Shown piece after piece: positions 41,590 to 53,873 of a stretch of 64,000 nucleotides of DNA. The notes below the pieces were generated by a model. That model had not been told where the DNA came from. It ran no database searches and saw only the letters and a program-made list of their open reading frames with translations. This DNA is from Odontesthes bonariensis (Eukaryota > Chordata > Actinopteri > Atheriniformes > Atherinopsidae). The position numbers and the translations under genes were made by a program. Each line of letters opens with the position of its first letter. The first letter of the stretch is position 1. The stretch lies in the NCBI RefSeq assembly GCF_027942865.1, contig NC_134520.1, forward strand, positions 2,788,501 to 2,852,500, read 5' to 3'.

Positions 41590-42215
41590 ACTTAAAGGCT
41601 CTAGCATGGTTGCCGCGTCTGCTAGCGCAAGCGGTGTTGATGACAATGTATAGTGGCGCAAATCAATGTGCCAGTCGTTGCAATTTTCTCCGTCACAGAG
41701 GTGGCGCTGCTACGTTAAGGTTACCGCTACTCTACAACCACGAAAGTCGAGAAGAAAACAATGAAGAGCAGGAACACTGTCATCAATGATACTGCTGCAG
41801 TATTCGGATAATTTTAATTTTTTAATTCAGTTAAAAGAGGTGAAGGTCTGAAGCCCCCGGCATCACCACTTTTTGAGTCTCTGCCCTCTTCTTTGCCTTC
41901 ACGTATCTGTCCCGTAGCTTCTTCCACACATTCTTACAGAACTCTCCCTCTTTCCCCAAAGTTCTGCTCATCTCTGTGCACCAGTTTTGGGAGTTTACGT
42001 GCTCCCTGTGCTGTTTCACTGCAGTTTCATACAGGTGGCTGTACAAACGCACCTCCTGACTGAGCCTGGTCTCAAATTGGTCCATCCGGTTCGTTGTTCT
42101 CGGCGCAGCTCAGTTACAAAAATCGACTGGTGCACGACAATGCGATGCGCCATCTTTTCAAGGGAAGCGCCAGGCCTGAAACGTCATTTTGACGTCATGG
42201 GTCCGCCACCGCCTC
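41590..42215 (-). mobile_element. Second, internally deleted Harbinger copy
   Basis: 41594-41805 repeats the transposase-gene leader seen at 10541-10780. 41815-42215 repeats the MADF-gene 5' half, including its upstream sequence (TTTTCAAGGGAAGCGCCAGG at 42156, also at 41506). The whole middle is missing. The copy directly abuts the first Harbinger element, so two elements of one family lie in tandem. Confidence 0.75.
41831..42085 (-). pseudogene. MADF-domain protein fragment, second Harbinger copy
   Basis: 84 codons from ATG 42085: MDQFETRLSQEVRLYSHLYE, the tryptophan of NWCTEMSRTLG, GEFCKNVWKKLRDRYVKAKK. This is one MADF domain with its conserved Trp/Phe core. It ends in unrelated residues after KVVMPGASD, where the internal deletion begins. 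No BESS region or second exon is present. Confidence 0.8.
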
Positions 42216-43750
42216 ATCAGTCCCGACCTGGTCCCGACTCATGTGCGAATGCAGACTGAAACAGTTCCGCTGGGGAAGGACAGTTACCAGAACAAAATTC
42301 GAGGAGGACCGTTCTTAGAACGGCTCTGTCCGAAAGCGGCTTATGTCAGGGATTTGTGCTCGCTGTGACGATGTGCTGTCAGTTACGTTCGGAGCGGATT
42401 ATTAGACCAAAAGTAACTCTCCTGGGATTCTTAAATGATTGTTTTTTTCTTTCCCTACTCTGCCTCCGTGTTGGCCTTCTGATTTAGTTTTCTGTGCCGG
42501 ACAGGATTTGAAGCTTGGGACACGTTTCTTTATTGGAAACCATGATAAAAGTAGAATCACCTTCATCCTCAGAGTGTGATTTAGATTTTCCGGCAGTTCA
42601 TTACTCAGGAGATTCCTGCTGTTGTGGGGGTAGCGAGTTTTTTAATTCAAGTTTTTCTTGTTTACAGGGAGCCTCCACAGATAGCCATCTCTGAGCTGAC
42701 TCTTGGTCTTCCACCGTGTCATTATAGGCACACAGGGTGATGTCTTTAGGTTGTTTCTTGGTAACCTTAATTCTTGTTCCACTCATGTCCACAGTGAAAA
42801 TATTGGTTTCTTCTTCGGTTTGTGATGATGGAACTGATTTGTGTTGGTGCTTTGAATCCCTGTTCGTCTGACTGTGATAACAGACATGCATTTGCTCCAA
42901 CATTTTTTGGTAGAAACAAATAGTTGTTCAACACAAAATAAGTTCATAATATTTTGGAGGAGGCAGTTTGTTGACTTTGTTCCTGATGCACAAAAAAAAG
43001 TGACAATGTAAAAGAAAGTCTCTGATGCTCTGTGTCTCTTCTACTCAACTCAGTCCTGCACATATAGGTGCACATCTTTAGTTGACCCAGCTGGTGAGAT
43101 GGCCAAGAGAACAAGGTTTACACAGTGGAAGTTCTCACAGTGATCTGTCCAGGGTGTAACTTGCCTAGAAAATGAAGGAACGGACGGAGGTTCTCACAGT
43201 AATTTCAATTTGTGTGGGAAAAGGACAAGAGCATTCACAGTTAAATATTCCTCGTGGCTTGGTGATATTAAGTGTCTGTTAGGAGCAAAGAAAAAAAAAG
43301 AAAAGAACAGGAACAACCAAGTGATGCCAAATGATGAACGAACAGTCTGGTGGAACTTGTCATCTCAGAGAATGTGGAGATTTCATCATCTACAATACGT
43401 GATATCATTTAAACATTCAGATGATCCACTGAAATCTCTCGGAACAAGATCTGCAACATTGAAAGGCCATGATCTTCAGTCTCTCAGGTGGCAGAGAAAC
43501 TATTGCATAGTGGGAAACTCTGTGTGCCAAAACAGCTCCTTAAACCATTGTCTCTGAACACAGTTTGTTACTGCATCTGTAGATGCAAGTCGCTGAGAAA
43601 ACACACAAATAGATCAAATTCTTTCACCACCCTTGGACAGGAGATTATTTAAGATGGACTGAGCAGAGGTAGAACACTATCGAGCCATTTCAGGGACGCT
43701 ATATTTGTTCATTGGAAACAAATGAAAAACTTTAACTTTTGAATGTTTAC
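42216..43750. other. Unassigned region
   Basis: Between the second Harbinger copy and the inverted MITE. The longest plausible frame is 42903-42601 (minus, 100 codons, MLEQMHVCYHSQTNRDSKHQ). It is Gln/Glu/Lys-rich and I cannot match it to a family; it may be a fragment of a transposon-encoded accessory protein or chance. A short phrase, GAGGTTCTCACAGTAATTTC-like, occurs twice near 43125 and 43190. No host gene seen. Confidence 0.35.
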
Positions 43751-44359
43751 TTAAAGCTGCAGTCTGCAGGATTTGTTGTTGTCATACGTAAAGTCCTAAT
43801 GTTTGGCATTTTAAGAGTTTACATGATCTATCAGAACGCTTGAAGTTGAAAACGGTGACCTCCGTAGTCGCAAAATGCAAGAAATGCTTATTTTTTAACC
43901 GAAAAATAAAAAGTTATTCAACTTCCTGTCCCGCCCCATCAAAACACATGAGAACTCGTGCACGTCTACGTGCAAGCCAGATGCGCGTACACGACTCCTC
44001 ATTCATCAACTCACCTGTCATTTGCGATCATGGAAGACACAGTAAGTAGACTAGCCCGTAATGAAGTTCAATAGTCTAGATAAATAAGCGTTGGGACGAG
44101 CCTACCTTGTATTGCGCGTGCACAATCGGTGATTGACAGGCAGCAGAGCCCAGCTCGTAAACCTGATTGGTTACCTTTTACCGGTCCGGTCTGCAATTTT
44201 GTAAACAAACCTGCTGGCTTTGGAGGGACCTAGCGGGACATATAGGGGACCTAGAGAACTCATTTTTTTTTGTATTGGGGTATTTAATGTACTACTTTCA
44301 GAATCCCCGGACAGTTCCAGGCATTATGCTTGAAAAAGAGTTGCAGACTGCAGCTTTAA
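43751..44359. mobile_element. TTAA-flanked MITE, copy 2 (inverted)
   Basis: 609 bp bounded by TTAA (43751-43754 and 44356-44359), with inverted repeats TTAAAGCTGCAGTCTGCA. It is the reverse complement of copy 1 at 9798-10405, with high identity. Open frames inside it (for example MVTFYRSGLQFCKQTCWLWR) are shared by both copies only because the elements are related; nothing suggests they are expressed. Confidence 0.88.
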
Positions 44360-44639
44360 TTCAACTTAACTCAAATTTTCGTTTCAAATCCTTTTTTTTT
44401 TCAGAAAAGTGAGCCCATTCTCCTTTTTCAAACTATTTATTAATCAATATTATCTGTGGCAAAATAACCCTGTCTATTACTATATATTAAATCAATCTAT
44501 TATTTTTATAACCAGGTACACGCATATAACTGATTTATGTCTACAACATGACGCCTGGGAGGGGGCAGACACACTGAGGATGTCTGTATAAGAGGTGTCA
44601 AACAAGTTGTTAGATGTGGACATAAGTGATCTAACTGTG

Positions 44640-46135
44640 CTCTCTGCAGTTTTGTTGGGAATAAACTATACGTTGTTCTGTATGTTCTGTGATCTACGGT
44701 CACCTCTTAAATGTGCCCAAAACACCTTATATCTCATGTTTACCCGATACAAAGGCATTACAGTATTCCAGTCTTCTTTCCAAAGTCATTTTTCAGACTT
44801 ATTGATAAACTGCTGTCGTCATTTTTATGGGGTAGCAAACATCCAAGAATTCGTAAGGTATTCCTTCAGAGGCATAAAACAATATTACTATTGGGCAGCA
44901 AACCTACAAAAAATTGTTTATTGGATTCAAAGACCATCTGCAATAATCATGTCTTTCTCCCAGCCAAATTAGATCCTGTCTTTGTTCAGAGGGTAGGCTT
45001 AAGCAAATTTAGTGACCTCTATATGGATGGCACTTTTGCTACATTTGATGCTCTCTCCAACCAAATTTAATTCGCAGCGCTCTAACTTTTTACGTTATTT
45101 TCAGATTGTTCGTACCATCAGCCCATGTTTCCCTAATTTACCTCCGAAAAAAGGAATAGATATCATTCTGCAAATTCCCACGCACCATAGAGGTCTTATC
45201 TTAAATATTTAAAATAGTATCACGTCACTCAACAAAGTGATACTTGACAGGATCAGAGCAGATTAGATAGAGGAACTTGGAATAAATATCCCCAATGCAA
45301 CCTGGGATGGTGCATTATATAGAGTAAATGGGTCAACGTCATGTGCTCGCCTTGGCTTAATTCAGTTCAACGTTCTCCATCGTATCCATTATAGTAAGGT
45401 CAGACTCTCTAAGATCTATCCGAATGTCAGTGAAACATGTGAACGTTGTCATATAGCTAAGGTCGACTTGGCCCATATGTTCTGGTCCTGTAATAAACTA
45501 TATAATTCTTGGACTAAGATATTTCAAACTTTATCTGAAGCTTTTAACGGAGATATCCAACCCAGTGCTGAAATGGCTATATTTGGAGTCCCAGGGGAGG
45601 GTATACCAATGACAAATAAAATTAAAAATGTGCTTGCTTTTTCAACTCTCCTTGCCCAGAGAAGAATGCTGCTGGAATGGAAATCAGCATATCCACCCAA
45701 AGCCTCCTCCTGGATGAAAGACCTGATTCTATTCCTTAAGTTAGAAAAGGATTGCTTAGACCCAAAAATTCCATGAAACATGGGCCCCACTTTTTTCTTA
45801 TTTTGAGAACCTTGAAGTCCTCCTACAAGATTGAAAATTAAGCAGGAATGAAGACTCAGAGACCTCAGAAAATTTGTATTATTTTGTATTATTATTGATT
45901 TTATTTTTTTATCATTTTAATCTTGTATATTTTCATTTCTTTAACTTTTTTCTAGTGTAACATTTGGGTTGTACTTTTCACTCACTATGTTTATTTTCAT
46001 TATTCAGCTTATTTTTTGTATATGCAGCATGGTAGGGTGGGGTGCGGTGGGGGGAATAAAGTAAGAAAAATTATGTATGTTGAATAACTTTGATCAATGC
46101 TCATTCTCTCAAATAAAAACATGTTAAAAAAAAAA
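44640..46135 (+). mobile_element. 5'-truncated L1-like LINE fragment
   Basis: Pieces of the ORF2 C-terminal region appear in shifting plus-strand frames: FPKSFFRLIDKLLSSFLWGS, then YYWAANLQKIVYWIQ (44889 on), and DLAHMFWSCNKLYNSWTKIF with a trailing helix-rich segment to 45776. The Cys-x3-Cys/HMFWSC block is typical of L1/Tx1-type elements. A 3' untranslated region and an A-rich tail (46122-46135) follow. RT catalytic motifs are absent, so it is a dead 3' fragment. Confidence 0.75.
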
Positions 46136-46169
46136 GCAAACTGAGAGAACCCCGGTTAAATATGGCTAA

Positions 46170-46415
46170 AATGACCAGGAAGAAACCATGTTGAAGAAAA
46201 CTGCTGTGTGCGATACTTTGTGAGTGTGGGAAATGTCCACTTCTGAAGTGTGGCTGAGAATACTGATCGATTTGGCAACATTTATCACTCTTACTCAGCG
46301 ATTTGTGTTTACCCAAATGGCTTAAATAACCAATTTTTGCCAGTGTTCACATGCTATGTTAATCATGTTAATACCGTGTTTAAGAGATGTCAAACAAGTT
46401 GTTGCAGATCCTAGG
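46170..46415 (-). repeat. Dispersed repeat R1, copy 2
   Basis: Reverse complement of 8300-8545. It lies immediately after the L1-like poly-A tail. Confidence 0.75.
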
Positions 46416-46627
46416 GTGTACTGTTCATCTTTTGTCAATATAGGCCTTACACTTCCTCTTAAGTCCTACGCTTGTCCAGTTTCCTCAAATTTTTCAAGCC
46501 ACCCTGCATACTATCACCTATGACCACTTTAAAGATTACAAGAAAGTCCAGCTGCTTGGAAACAAAATATAAAGAAATGGGGTGAGGCTCAAGACCTTCA
46601 AGCAAGGAGACTAAAATGGCCAGATCA

Positions 46628-46830
46628 ATTTTTTGGGGGCTTTTATGCCTTTAATGGACAGGACGGTTCAAGAGAGACAGGAAGTAGGGGGCATAGAGAG
46701 GGGGAAAGACATGCATCAAAGAGCCGTCCGATGTGGGACCGGGGCCAGCTGCAGCGAGGACTGTAGCCTCTGTACATGGGGCGTCTGCTTAACCCACTAC
46801 GCCACCGACCGCCCCGACCCAGATTAATTT
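46628..46830 (+). repeat. SINE-like teleost repeat
   Basis: Contains GGAAGTAGGGGGCATAGAGA, a GCTGCAGCGAGGACTGTAGC block and a GCGTCTGCTTAACCCACTAC end. The end looks like the 3' half of a tRNA-derived sequence, and I recognise the whole as a widespread fish repeat. No second copy in the window; class uncertain. Confidence 0.5.
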
Positions 46831-47155
46831 TAATGAGATACAAAATGACAAACAGACATGTGGAATGGCTTTTAAAAGATAGAAAGGTTTCAAAATAATC
46901 CTAAAAAACATGCAAAATAACCCAGTGAGACATAGCGACAATGATGACAAACAAAGTAACTCCTGTATGAGACACAAATATGCAAGATGGTTGCAAAGAG
47001 ACACAAAATGACAAAGACAAAACAGTGAGGTAGAAAATTGACAGAAAGACACAAAATTACTAAAACATGTTATGAAATTAACAAAAAGGGAAAAATAAGA
47101 TGCAAGTGGTGCCATAATTTCACATATACAGCTAAAATAAAGCATGAAGCGACAT

Positions 47156-47465
47156 TCAATTCAGTTTTATTTATATAGCGCCAAATCACAACAAATGTCA
47201 TCTCAAGGCACTTTAATAATACAGTTCAATTTAAGCCAATTAGAGTCCAATTCATTGTAGTCATAATCCAATCAAATCCTATTAATCAAATTCAAAATGA
47301 GTCCAATTCATGCATACAGAGCCAATTTCCCAGCTAAGGAAACCAACAGATTACACCGAAACTTGTCTTCGGTCCAATCCCCCGTCCTGAGCGTGCATGA
47401 GGCGACTGTGGAGAGAAACGACTCCCTTTTAACAGGAAGAAACCTCTGGCAGAACTAGACTCTCG
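47156..47465 (+). repeat. Teleost interspersed repeat, copy 2
   Basis: Begins ATTCAATTCAGTTTTATTTA next to TATAGCGCC and ends GAAACCTCTGGCAGAAC. Reverse complement of 612-951. Confidence 0.75.
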
Positions 47466-49670
47466 TTGTCTTGGTCTTAGCCAGAACATGTTTTCTCATG
47501 TCTTTGCTCAGGGGCCTATTGATTAATAATCAGTCCATGAGCATATACAATCTGTGCATCCACACACATTATGCCAAAAATTCAGCTAATTTCTACAACA
47601 GTTGTTTTCATCTGCCTCCAAGCAGACCCTGTTTTATTAAAGGAAGTTTGATACACACTCACAGCAACCGACATCATGTTCTCCCCTCCAAGAATAAAGC
47701 AATCGGTCACGTATCCATACATATGCAGAGATAAATTGCAAAACAGCATGTTGGATCATCTGTAATCCAATGATTCATATTAACTGGAATCTATTGTGCT
47801 TGTGCTGTCAAAGCCCATTAGAGTGCAGAGTGCCGTCTCCTTCACCCTAAATAGCTCGGTGTTACATTTCTAAATGAGTGTGATGGCAATAATTCATACT
47901 ATCAATGATTTTATTAATTTCAACAAAATTACAGAGACCACGAAAATGCCTGAGTAAACCATACTAATGATTACCCCATCGGATTTAATTAATGGTCTTA
48001 ATTTTTACTTACAATTTCTCCTTTCTTTGGTGTCATACTCAGGGACGAAGAACAAACAAAAAATAGCAACGAACAAATTACATAAGAATGCATTTGGTTT
48101 CACCACTCCTAAAAGCTGTCCCACGCTGAAAGAGAAACAAGTCGAAGGCCTCTGGAAGTTGATTATATGGAGCATTTTCTAACAACGGGGTCCCGAAGGA
48201 AGGAGAAAAAAAAACTAAAATTGTATGAAAAAATACGAATGTGATCCGGTAAAATACAGCCATTACGTGGTTACAATCGGCCAAGTTGTAATACTAAAAG
48301 CTCAGGCGGTATTGCCAGTGAGCTGTGGTGGTTTATCGAGCGGTGGAAAAACTCTTTTGGTCAGATGAGTCATTGTTCCCCTGCTTTCAACTGGCTGAGG
48401 AGTCTATGTGTGCCACACAAACTGCAAAATGAGGCAAGCGTTTGTACAGGGTATCAAGTTGGCCGCACCCAGAGAAAAACACCACTCTTTGGCAGGCAAG
48501 TAAAAACGAGAATCAATCATTAGGGAATCCCAGCGAGAAAGACTGTCCAAGCACTGTGTGTGTGGAAAGGAAGGAAATTCTCTGCCATCATGGAAACTGA
48601 CGGCAGGTTATTGTAATCCTAATATCCTAAGTCTTTTTTTTATCAAGTTCCAAGTGAATGCCGCAAACTTAGAAAAACAAAGATTTCTAAAGCACTGAAC
48701 TAACAGCACAAAAAAATGAATTATCCTCTTCAATGTTAACTCTCACCAGTCAAAATATAATTGATATAATTATCATCCAACTTATTTGATAGTTGAATAA
48801 GATATTAATTGCTCCTGATGGGTGTTTAAAGTCATTTGATCCCAAAGGTTAAGTGGCTGCTACTCAGCTGTAGTCACACCAAGTCAAGCGTTTTTTCTTT
48901 TTCTTTTGATTCTTTCGCAGTGTTGATCAAGTACTCTACTTGTCTGCAGCTCTGTGTCGTTAATCCGTGTAATTGGTGGTCTGAATCTTTTCAATATTAT
49001 ATGTATTTGATGTACCTGTTCAATGTTAGCTCTACTGTGAATAAAGGCTGGAAGTCACTAAGCGAGCTTATATGACACTAAAAAAGCAATAATATTGTTA
49101 AACTCAATCAAAACTGGACTTGCAAGTAAACATGTTAGTCAGACCGAAATGACAAAATCGAGCTTCTCAAAATGGGTTTACATACCCTGATGATGTGGTT
49201 GGGGATCAAATAATGCTGTGTGCATACACTCAATTTGACTGAAATGAGCCCAGATGCTCTGTGCCATCTATACCAAGTTCCATTTTTTGCATCTTTTGTA
49301 AAAACAATCAAATGTAAGACTATGTGTCAACACTGGTCACTTAAAACATTTCCTGACTCTCACTCTGCTCTAATAAAATGCAAATTTTCACAACCACAGA
49401 TTAATCTGATAAATCGAGCTGTAACCTTAGCTTGACTCAACTGTGCATGTAACTATGCTGGCTGTGATTGGTGACCACAAAATCCATCATGTAAAACTAT
49501 GACTTATCTTTTTCTTTTTTTAATAGATTCATCTTGCAAACTATATTGTAATGGGTCATACCCAAAAATGAATTCAGAAGTTGGATGGTAATCATAGGTA
49601 ATCCAAACTGTATTTCCTCAAATGGCCACCAGAGGCAGGCTTCAAATGTGAGTCAATCCCTGCTGCACCT
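47466..49670. other. Intergenic, no gene seen
   Basis: AT-rich sequence without credible coding exons, splice contexts or recognised repeats. Short open frames on both strands lack family resemblance. Confidence 0.45.
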
Positions 49671-50763
49671 TTAAAGGGATACAAGGTAGTTTAGCGGCAG
49701 TATAGCGATCTCTATTGGTCAAACTGAAATTCTACACTGTCGTAAAAATCCCCACCTCTACACACCCACTAACTAAACATCGTGGCGAATGCTGCCGTTG
49801 TGTTATTTAGTCAGTACAGTTAGGTCATCTGATTCACAAGTGTAGACTGCCCACGTAAGATACTATAATCAGAGATTTTCTGTAGAGAGAACTCAAGATA
49901 ATATGCTATAATCCTGTTGCTGGAGGAAGTGGCCGCGGGGACAGGGACGTCTGGGTTTCTCTGCTCAGGCTGCTGTCCCCGCGACCCGATCCCCGGACAA
50001 GCGGCACATAATGGATGTATGGATGTATGGATGGACTGTTGCTGATCTTGAATGGGATTCTTCTCTCATCATGGTGTATTCGTGGAGTGATTCCTTTGTA
50101 TTAGCAGACACTTACAAAAGTTACATCTGAGACAGATGTGCGCAGGCACTACCAACATACACGCCGCAATAAACGCAGACTAGCTCTACACTATTCCGAT
50201 TACAATCACAAATGAATCAATTTTCATTTGTAGATAACAATTCTTGTTCGGATCAAAACGCTATTTTTATTCTAATCAGGTCAGTCCGTGTATTTCTGAA
50301 GCTAGGCTACGTCTCGAACTCAGGAGGAATTAGAGCACCGTCATCACCTGTCTCTTCACGATCTAAAACGCAGATCAGACACTATGGTAGATGAACAAGA
50401 TCACGCTTGGAGAAATTTCACAAAGATGGGAAGTGCCAACATCGAACGTTTCATATTCAGTCTGTGAAAGGCAGAATATGAAACGCTTGGTGTTGGCTCT
50501 TCAACGCAAGCGAACACATAGCCTACAACTACAGCTAGCATACAGTACCTAGCTAAGTGCCGTAAACACACACGACTCTTCTCGCGCATCACGACACTTC
50601 AGAAGCGGGTCGCTCCTGCCGAAGTTACATATGGGATTTTCAGCATACAGACCCCTGTTGGGAGCGAGACAGGCTTCATTCGCTTACTATTGACTTGTTT
50701 AACCTTTGGTAAACTCCTGAAGGCTATAATTTTAGGTGAAAATGCTACCTAGTGCCCCTTTAA
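49671..50763. mobile_element. TTAA-bounded element with imperfect inverted ends
   Basis: The left end is TTAAAGGGATACAAGGTAG (49671) and the right end, inverted, is TTAAAGGGGCACTAGGTAG (50763), both starting with TTAA. It resembles the TTAAAGGGATATGCC ends of the foldback element in DHCR24 intron 4. No transposase frame. A Rex3-like tail is inserted inside. The inverted ends have several mismatches, so this is an old, non-autonomous copy. Confidence 0.6.
49923..50035 (+). mobile_element. Rex3-like (RTE) LINE 3' end
   Basis: 113 bp: GCTGCTGTCCCCGCGACCCG, then GACAAGCGGCACATAATGGA and a (GGATGTAT)/(GGATG)-type tail, the characteristic 3' end of Rex3/RTE copies in fish. Flanked by the 9-bp repeat CTGTTGCTG (49914-49922 and 50036-50044). 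Confidence 0.75.
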
Positions 50764-51609
50764 TGTTGAAGATTTGCCCTTCTTTAACACAGTAGTGAAC
50801 ATGTTCACAGCCTGGTGCAAAAAAAGTTAAAAAAAATTAAAATTTCTTTTGTCACAACAACTATATTTGGGATTAACTGTATATATCTCAGTTATTCCAA
50901 TTGTCTTAGTTTAAGGTTATATATGAGACTGAGTTAGCCCATTTAAGCAACAGGTGAGCGTCTGGCAATCTACTGAGTGGAGTTGTAGTGTCCTCTGATT
51001 CCCTCATATCGCATTTATGGCTCCAAAAACCCAAGATGGCAATGTCAAATGACACCCTGGTACATACAATATAATGTTGTATGTAATTGTATTGTAAAAT
51101 ATGATAAAACCTATGTAATAGGTGAATTTTGTTACCCTTGGACACCACACATGTCAAGCTAACCCAACGTCCTCTGGCTGCCTCAAAGATGTCATGGTAT
51201 CAATCTCACCATTGGATTCAAAAGCCAGGCCAGTCATATAGTGCCCACCACCACCTTCCAACAAACAATCCTTATCATTCTGTATGAAACTCAAGTCTGA
51301 TTTTAAGCCATCTGAATATTTGTGAGTGTTAGTAGAATGTCATAATACGGTGAAATGATTGCTATGAGTAGCCCCATTTATAGGTCATTTATTTATCTAA
51401 GATAAAGCTGAACTACTTTAACCAGATATTTGACCGATTATTAACACCTGGACTAAAATTTATGGAAACATAATGAAATCATGCTAGAACCAAGACAGAA
51501 GCATGCATTGAGTGAATGATAAAATCGATAGCAACTGTAGAGTCTTGTGCCTATTTATCCTCTGGTGTGTCGTACAGAGAAGGTGAGTCATCATCATCAC
51601 CATCCAGTG
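50764..51609. other. 3' flank of TMEM61-like gene B
   Basis: No coding sequence seen. It lies beyond the stop of minus-strand gene B and probably holds its 3' untranslated region. Confidence 0.4.
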
Positions 51610-53873
51610 TCACACCTCAAAGCTGATCTCTCTCGACTGTCCAAACAGGGGCTCTGTTGCCAGGTGCGTATCTGAGTATGCACGCCGCAGGTGTGTAGAG
51701 CTGCATGTTGTCTTGATGGCTACCTCATAGGGAGGCGGGGGTCCCAGCCATGGTGGAGGGTGAGGCGTTGGACTAAAACCACCAGAGTCCATGGGAGGGT
51801 AGTCAAAATCTTCACGCCTGTGGCGTTCCATTGTCCTACACTCAAGAAAAGTAAAATACATTGGGCTAGCAATGGTGTGAAAACACAAATAGATACGTAC
51901 AGTACAGTCTTGAGGGTTCTGTGGTTGGTAAAAGATATTAGATAGCAAATGGAGTCATACTACGTCAACAGTCCTACTTCCTGCCAAATACAGTGATCAA
52001 GTTTCCTAAGGAATATATTCACTGAGTGGGAAAGTAGATGTTTTTAAATGCATATGTAGCCATATCTGGGTTCCATTTCCAGTATTTTACTATTTTACTT
52101 GAAGAGTTTACATACAGTACCACTAACCAATAGGAACCAATGTGTTTTGGTTCAGTTAAAACCCACAGTCTTTACATAATGAATTTTCCACGCACCATTC
52201 TTTGTTATATTTGGACTTTTACACTATCTACAGTATATACGATTTCTTGTAGATAATTGCTCTTCATGAGAAGACTGACAGAAATTCATGTCTGTATGCT
52301 AAATTTAAAGCAACAACTAGCAGCCAGTTAACTTAGCTTATTTCAAGCACAAAGACAGGAAATGGATCAGCTGGCCTTGATCTGTCAAATGTAACATAAT
52401 ATTGATAGTAACACTTAAAGGTGCAATGAACAACTGAATGTTGTGCTAGAGCGGCAGAATCTCAGTCCGAAACAAGCCAAAAGTGGAACATAACTTTGAG
52501 AACTTCCCTCAGTTTATAGATATATATGACCACAAAACCAGAGCAAGGTTGACTCTGGTCATTTAGGTAACATTCAATGTTTTGGACTTTGCCCATGTCA
52601 GACATCTATCTGAAAGGGTCAACCTATGTCAACCAGCCCTCTTTCAGGGTTTATCGTGTAACATTACATGTTTCAGTAGTGTTTCATAATGTGGTCACAT
52701 TATCAGAAAGATCAGATATCCTAACAAAAAGAGGATTTTCAAATTGTTGACTGTTCCTACCCCGTTATCGTGGAACTAATGTCCATTTTGAATTACATTA
52801 AATTGATGTACCCAATATGGGTATGTCAAGTAAATACACTTAGTGCTGAAAAACGAAGGCCAAACAAAATTTATCAAAGTTACAGATCCTCGAATGGCGT
52901 CTTGAGGTTAGCTACAAAAATGATAGATTTCTATTAACCTCAAGGTTAAAATGACCAAATGTACCAGTGGATAATAATATGTTTACAGCCTACAATTTTT
53001 GTTCCTTTTCTTTTCTTTTGTCCCTATCGTCTCTTCTGCCTCACAACTGCAGATGTGTACATTGTTGAATTTAATATTCCCCCAGTTAAATTGTATTAAG
53101 GTTTAACGTTACATGTAGTTACTTTGAGTGACTGTGGCTACAGCTCATTGGACATGCAGACTCTTCGCAGGTTCTTAGACAGATCCATCATATGCACATC
53201 CCAATTATATCCATAAACTCAAGATGGCAGAAAGCAAATGACAGACTTGGGCTCTAAAATGGTTGTCAACAAACAAATGGTTGGAATAATTGTGGCTACG
53301 TCGTTCTGTTTATACAGTTTATGTTTTACTGGCTGTCATCATGTTACGGAAGACTGTAATAGTGCAGTATGCTGTATAATTTAAATCTTCTCTCAGGGTT
53401 AACCAAATGCTTTTTAGTTGCTTAAGAACAGCCAGTTTTAAATCAACACTTTTCTGGTTGATGTCAATAAGATTAAAAATGAATAGTGCTCAAACTAAGG
53501 CAGAACAAAGTCTACAAAACAAGTTAAATCTACAGTCAATCAATTTTTCCTTCACCCACCTGGGGAGAAATCCTGACTGGGACTCTGGGAAGTGGTTTCC
53601 TGGGGGAGAGAAAAGGGCATGGCTCGGGTAGTTGGTGTAGTCGTATGGGTAATGGGGGCACTCTGGGTCAAACTCCTGGTGGTTGTAGTTTACGGCACTT
53701 TTGCTGTTCATAGCCCAAAAAAGCCCGAGGATAAGCATGACCACCCCCAGCACCACGCAGCAGAGGGAGAAAGCCTGCAGGCGGCTCTGGTACGATGCCA
53801 AGAAAGCTGTGGATCCCCCAGTCACAATGAGGAAGGCTCCGACGAAGATTGCTCCATGGTGCAGGGAAGGCAT
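51610..53873 (-). CDS. TMEM61/barttin-like two-helix membrane protein, gene B
   Basis: Exons 53873-53560 and 51835-51610 give 179 aa. Exon 1 ends AG before GTGGGT and exon 2 follows TGTAG. The phase-2 junction is exact (314+226=540 nt). The start MPSLHHGAIFVG is shared in pattern with gene A. Helices lie at about residues 7-27 and 33-55 (FSLCCVVLGVVMLILGLFWA). A Tyr/Pro-rich stretch (PHYPYDYTNYP) follows, and exon 2 carries PPPPYEVAIKT (PY motif) and a Ser/Thr-rich tail ending REISFEV. The ending could be a class-type PDZ ligand (FEV), unlike gene A. Its position head to head with DHCR24 matches human TMEM61 as I recall it, so this is the likelier direct orthologue, with gene A a tandem paralogue. 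Barttin is the alternative. Molecular function is unknown. Confidence 0.85.

Noticed and set aside
44590..44614. AGGTGTCAAACAAGTTGTT shared with repeat R1 as a target duplication of the L1-like fragment
   Set aside because: It does not directly abut the poly-A tail side, so it is more likely a small piece of R1.
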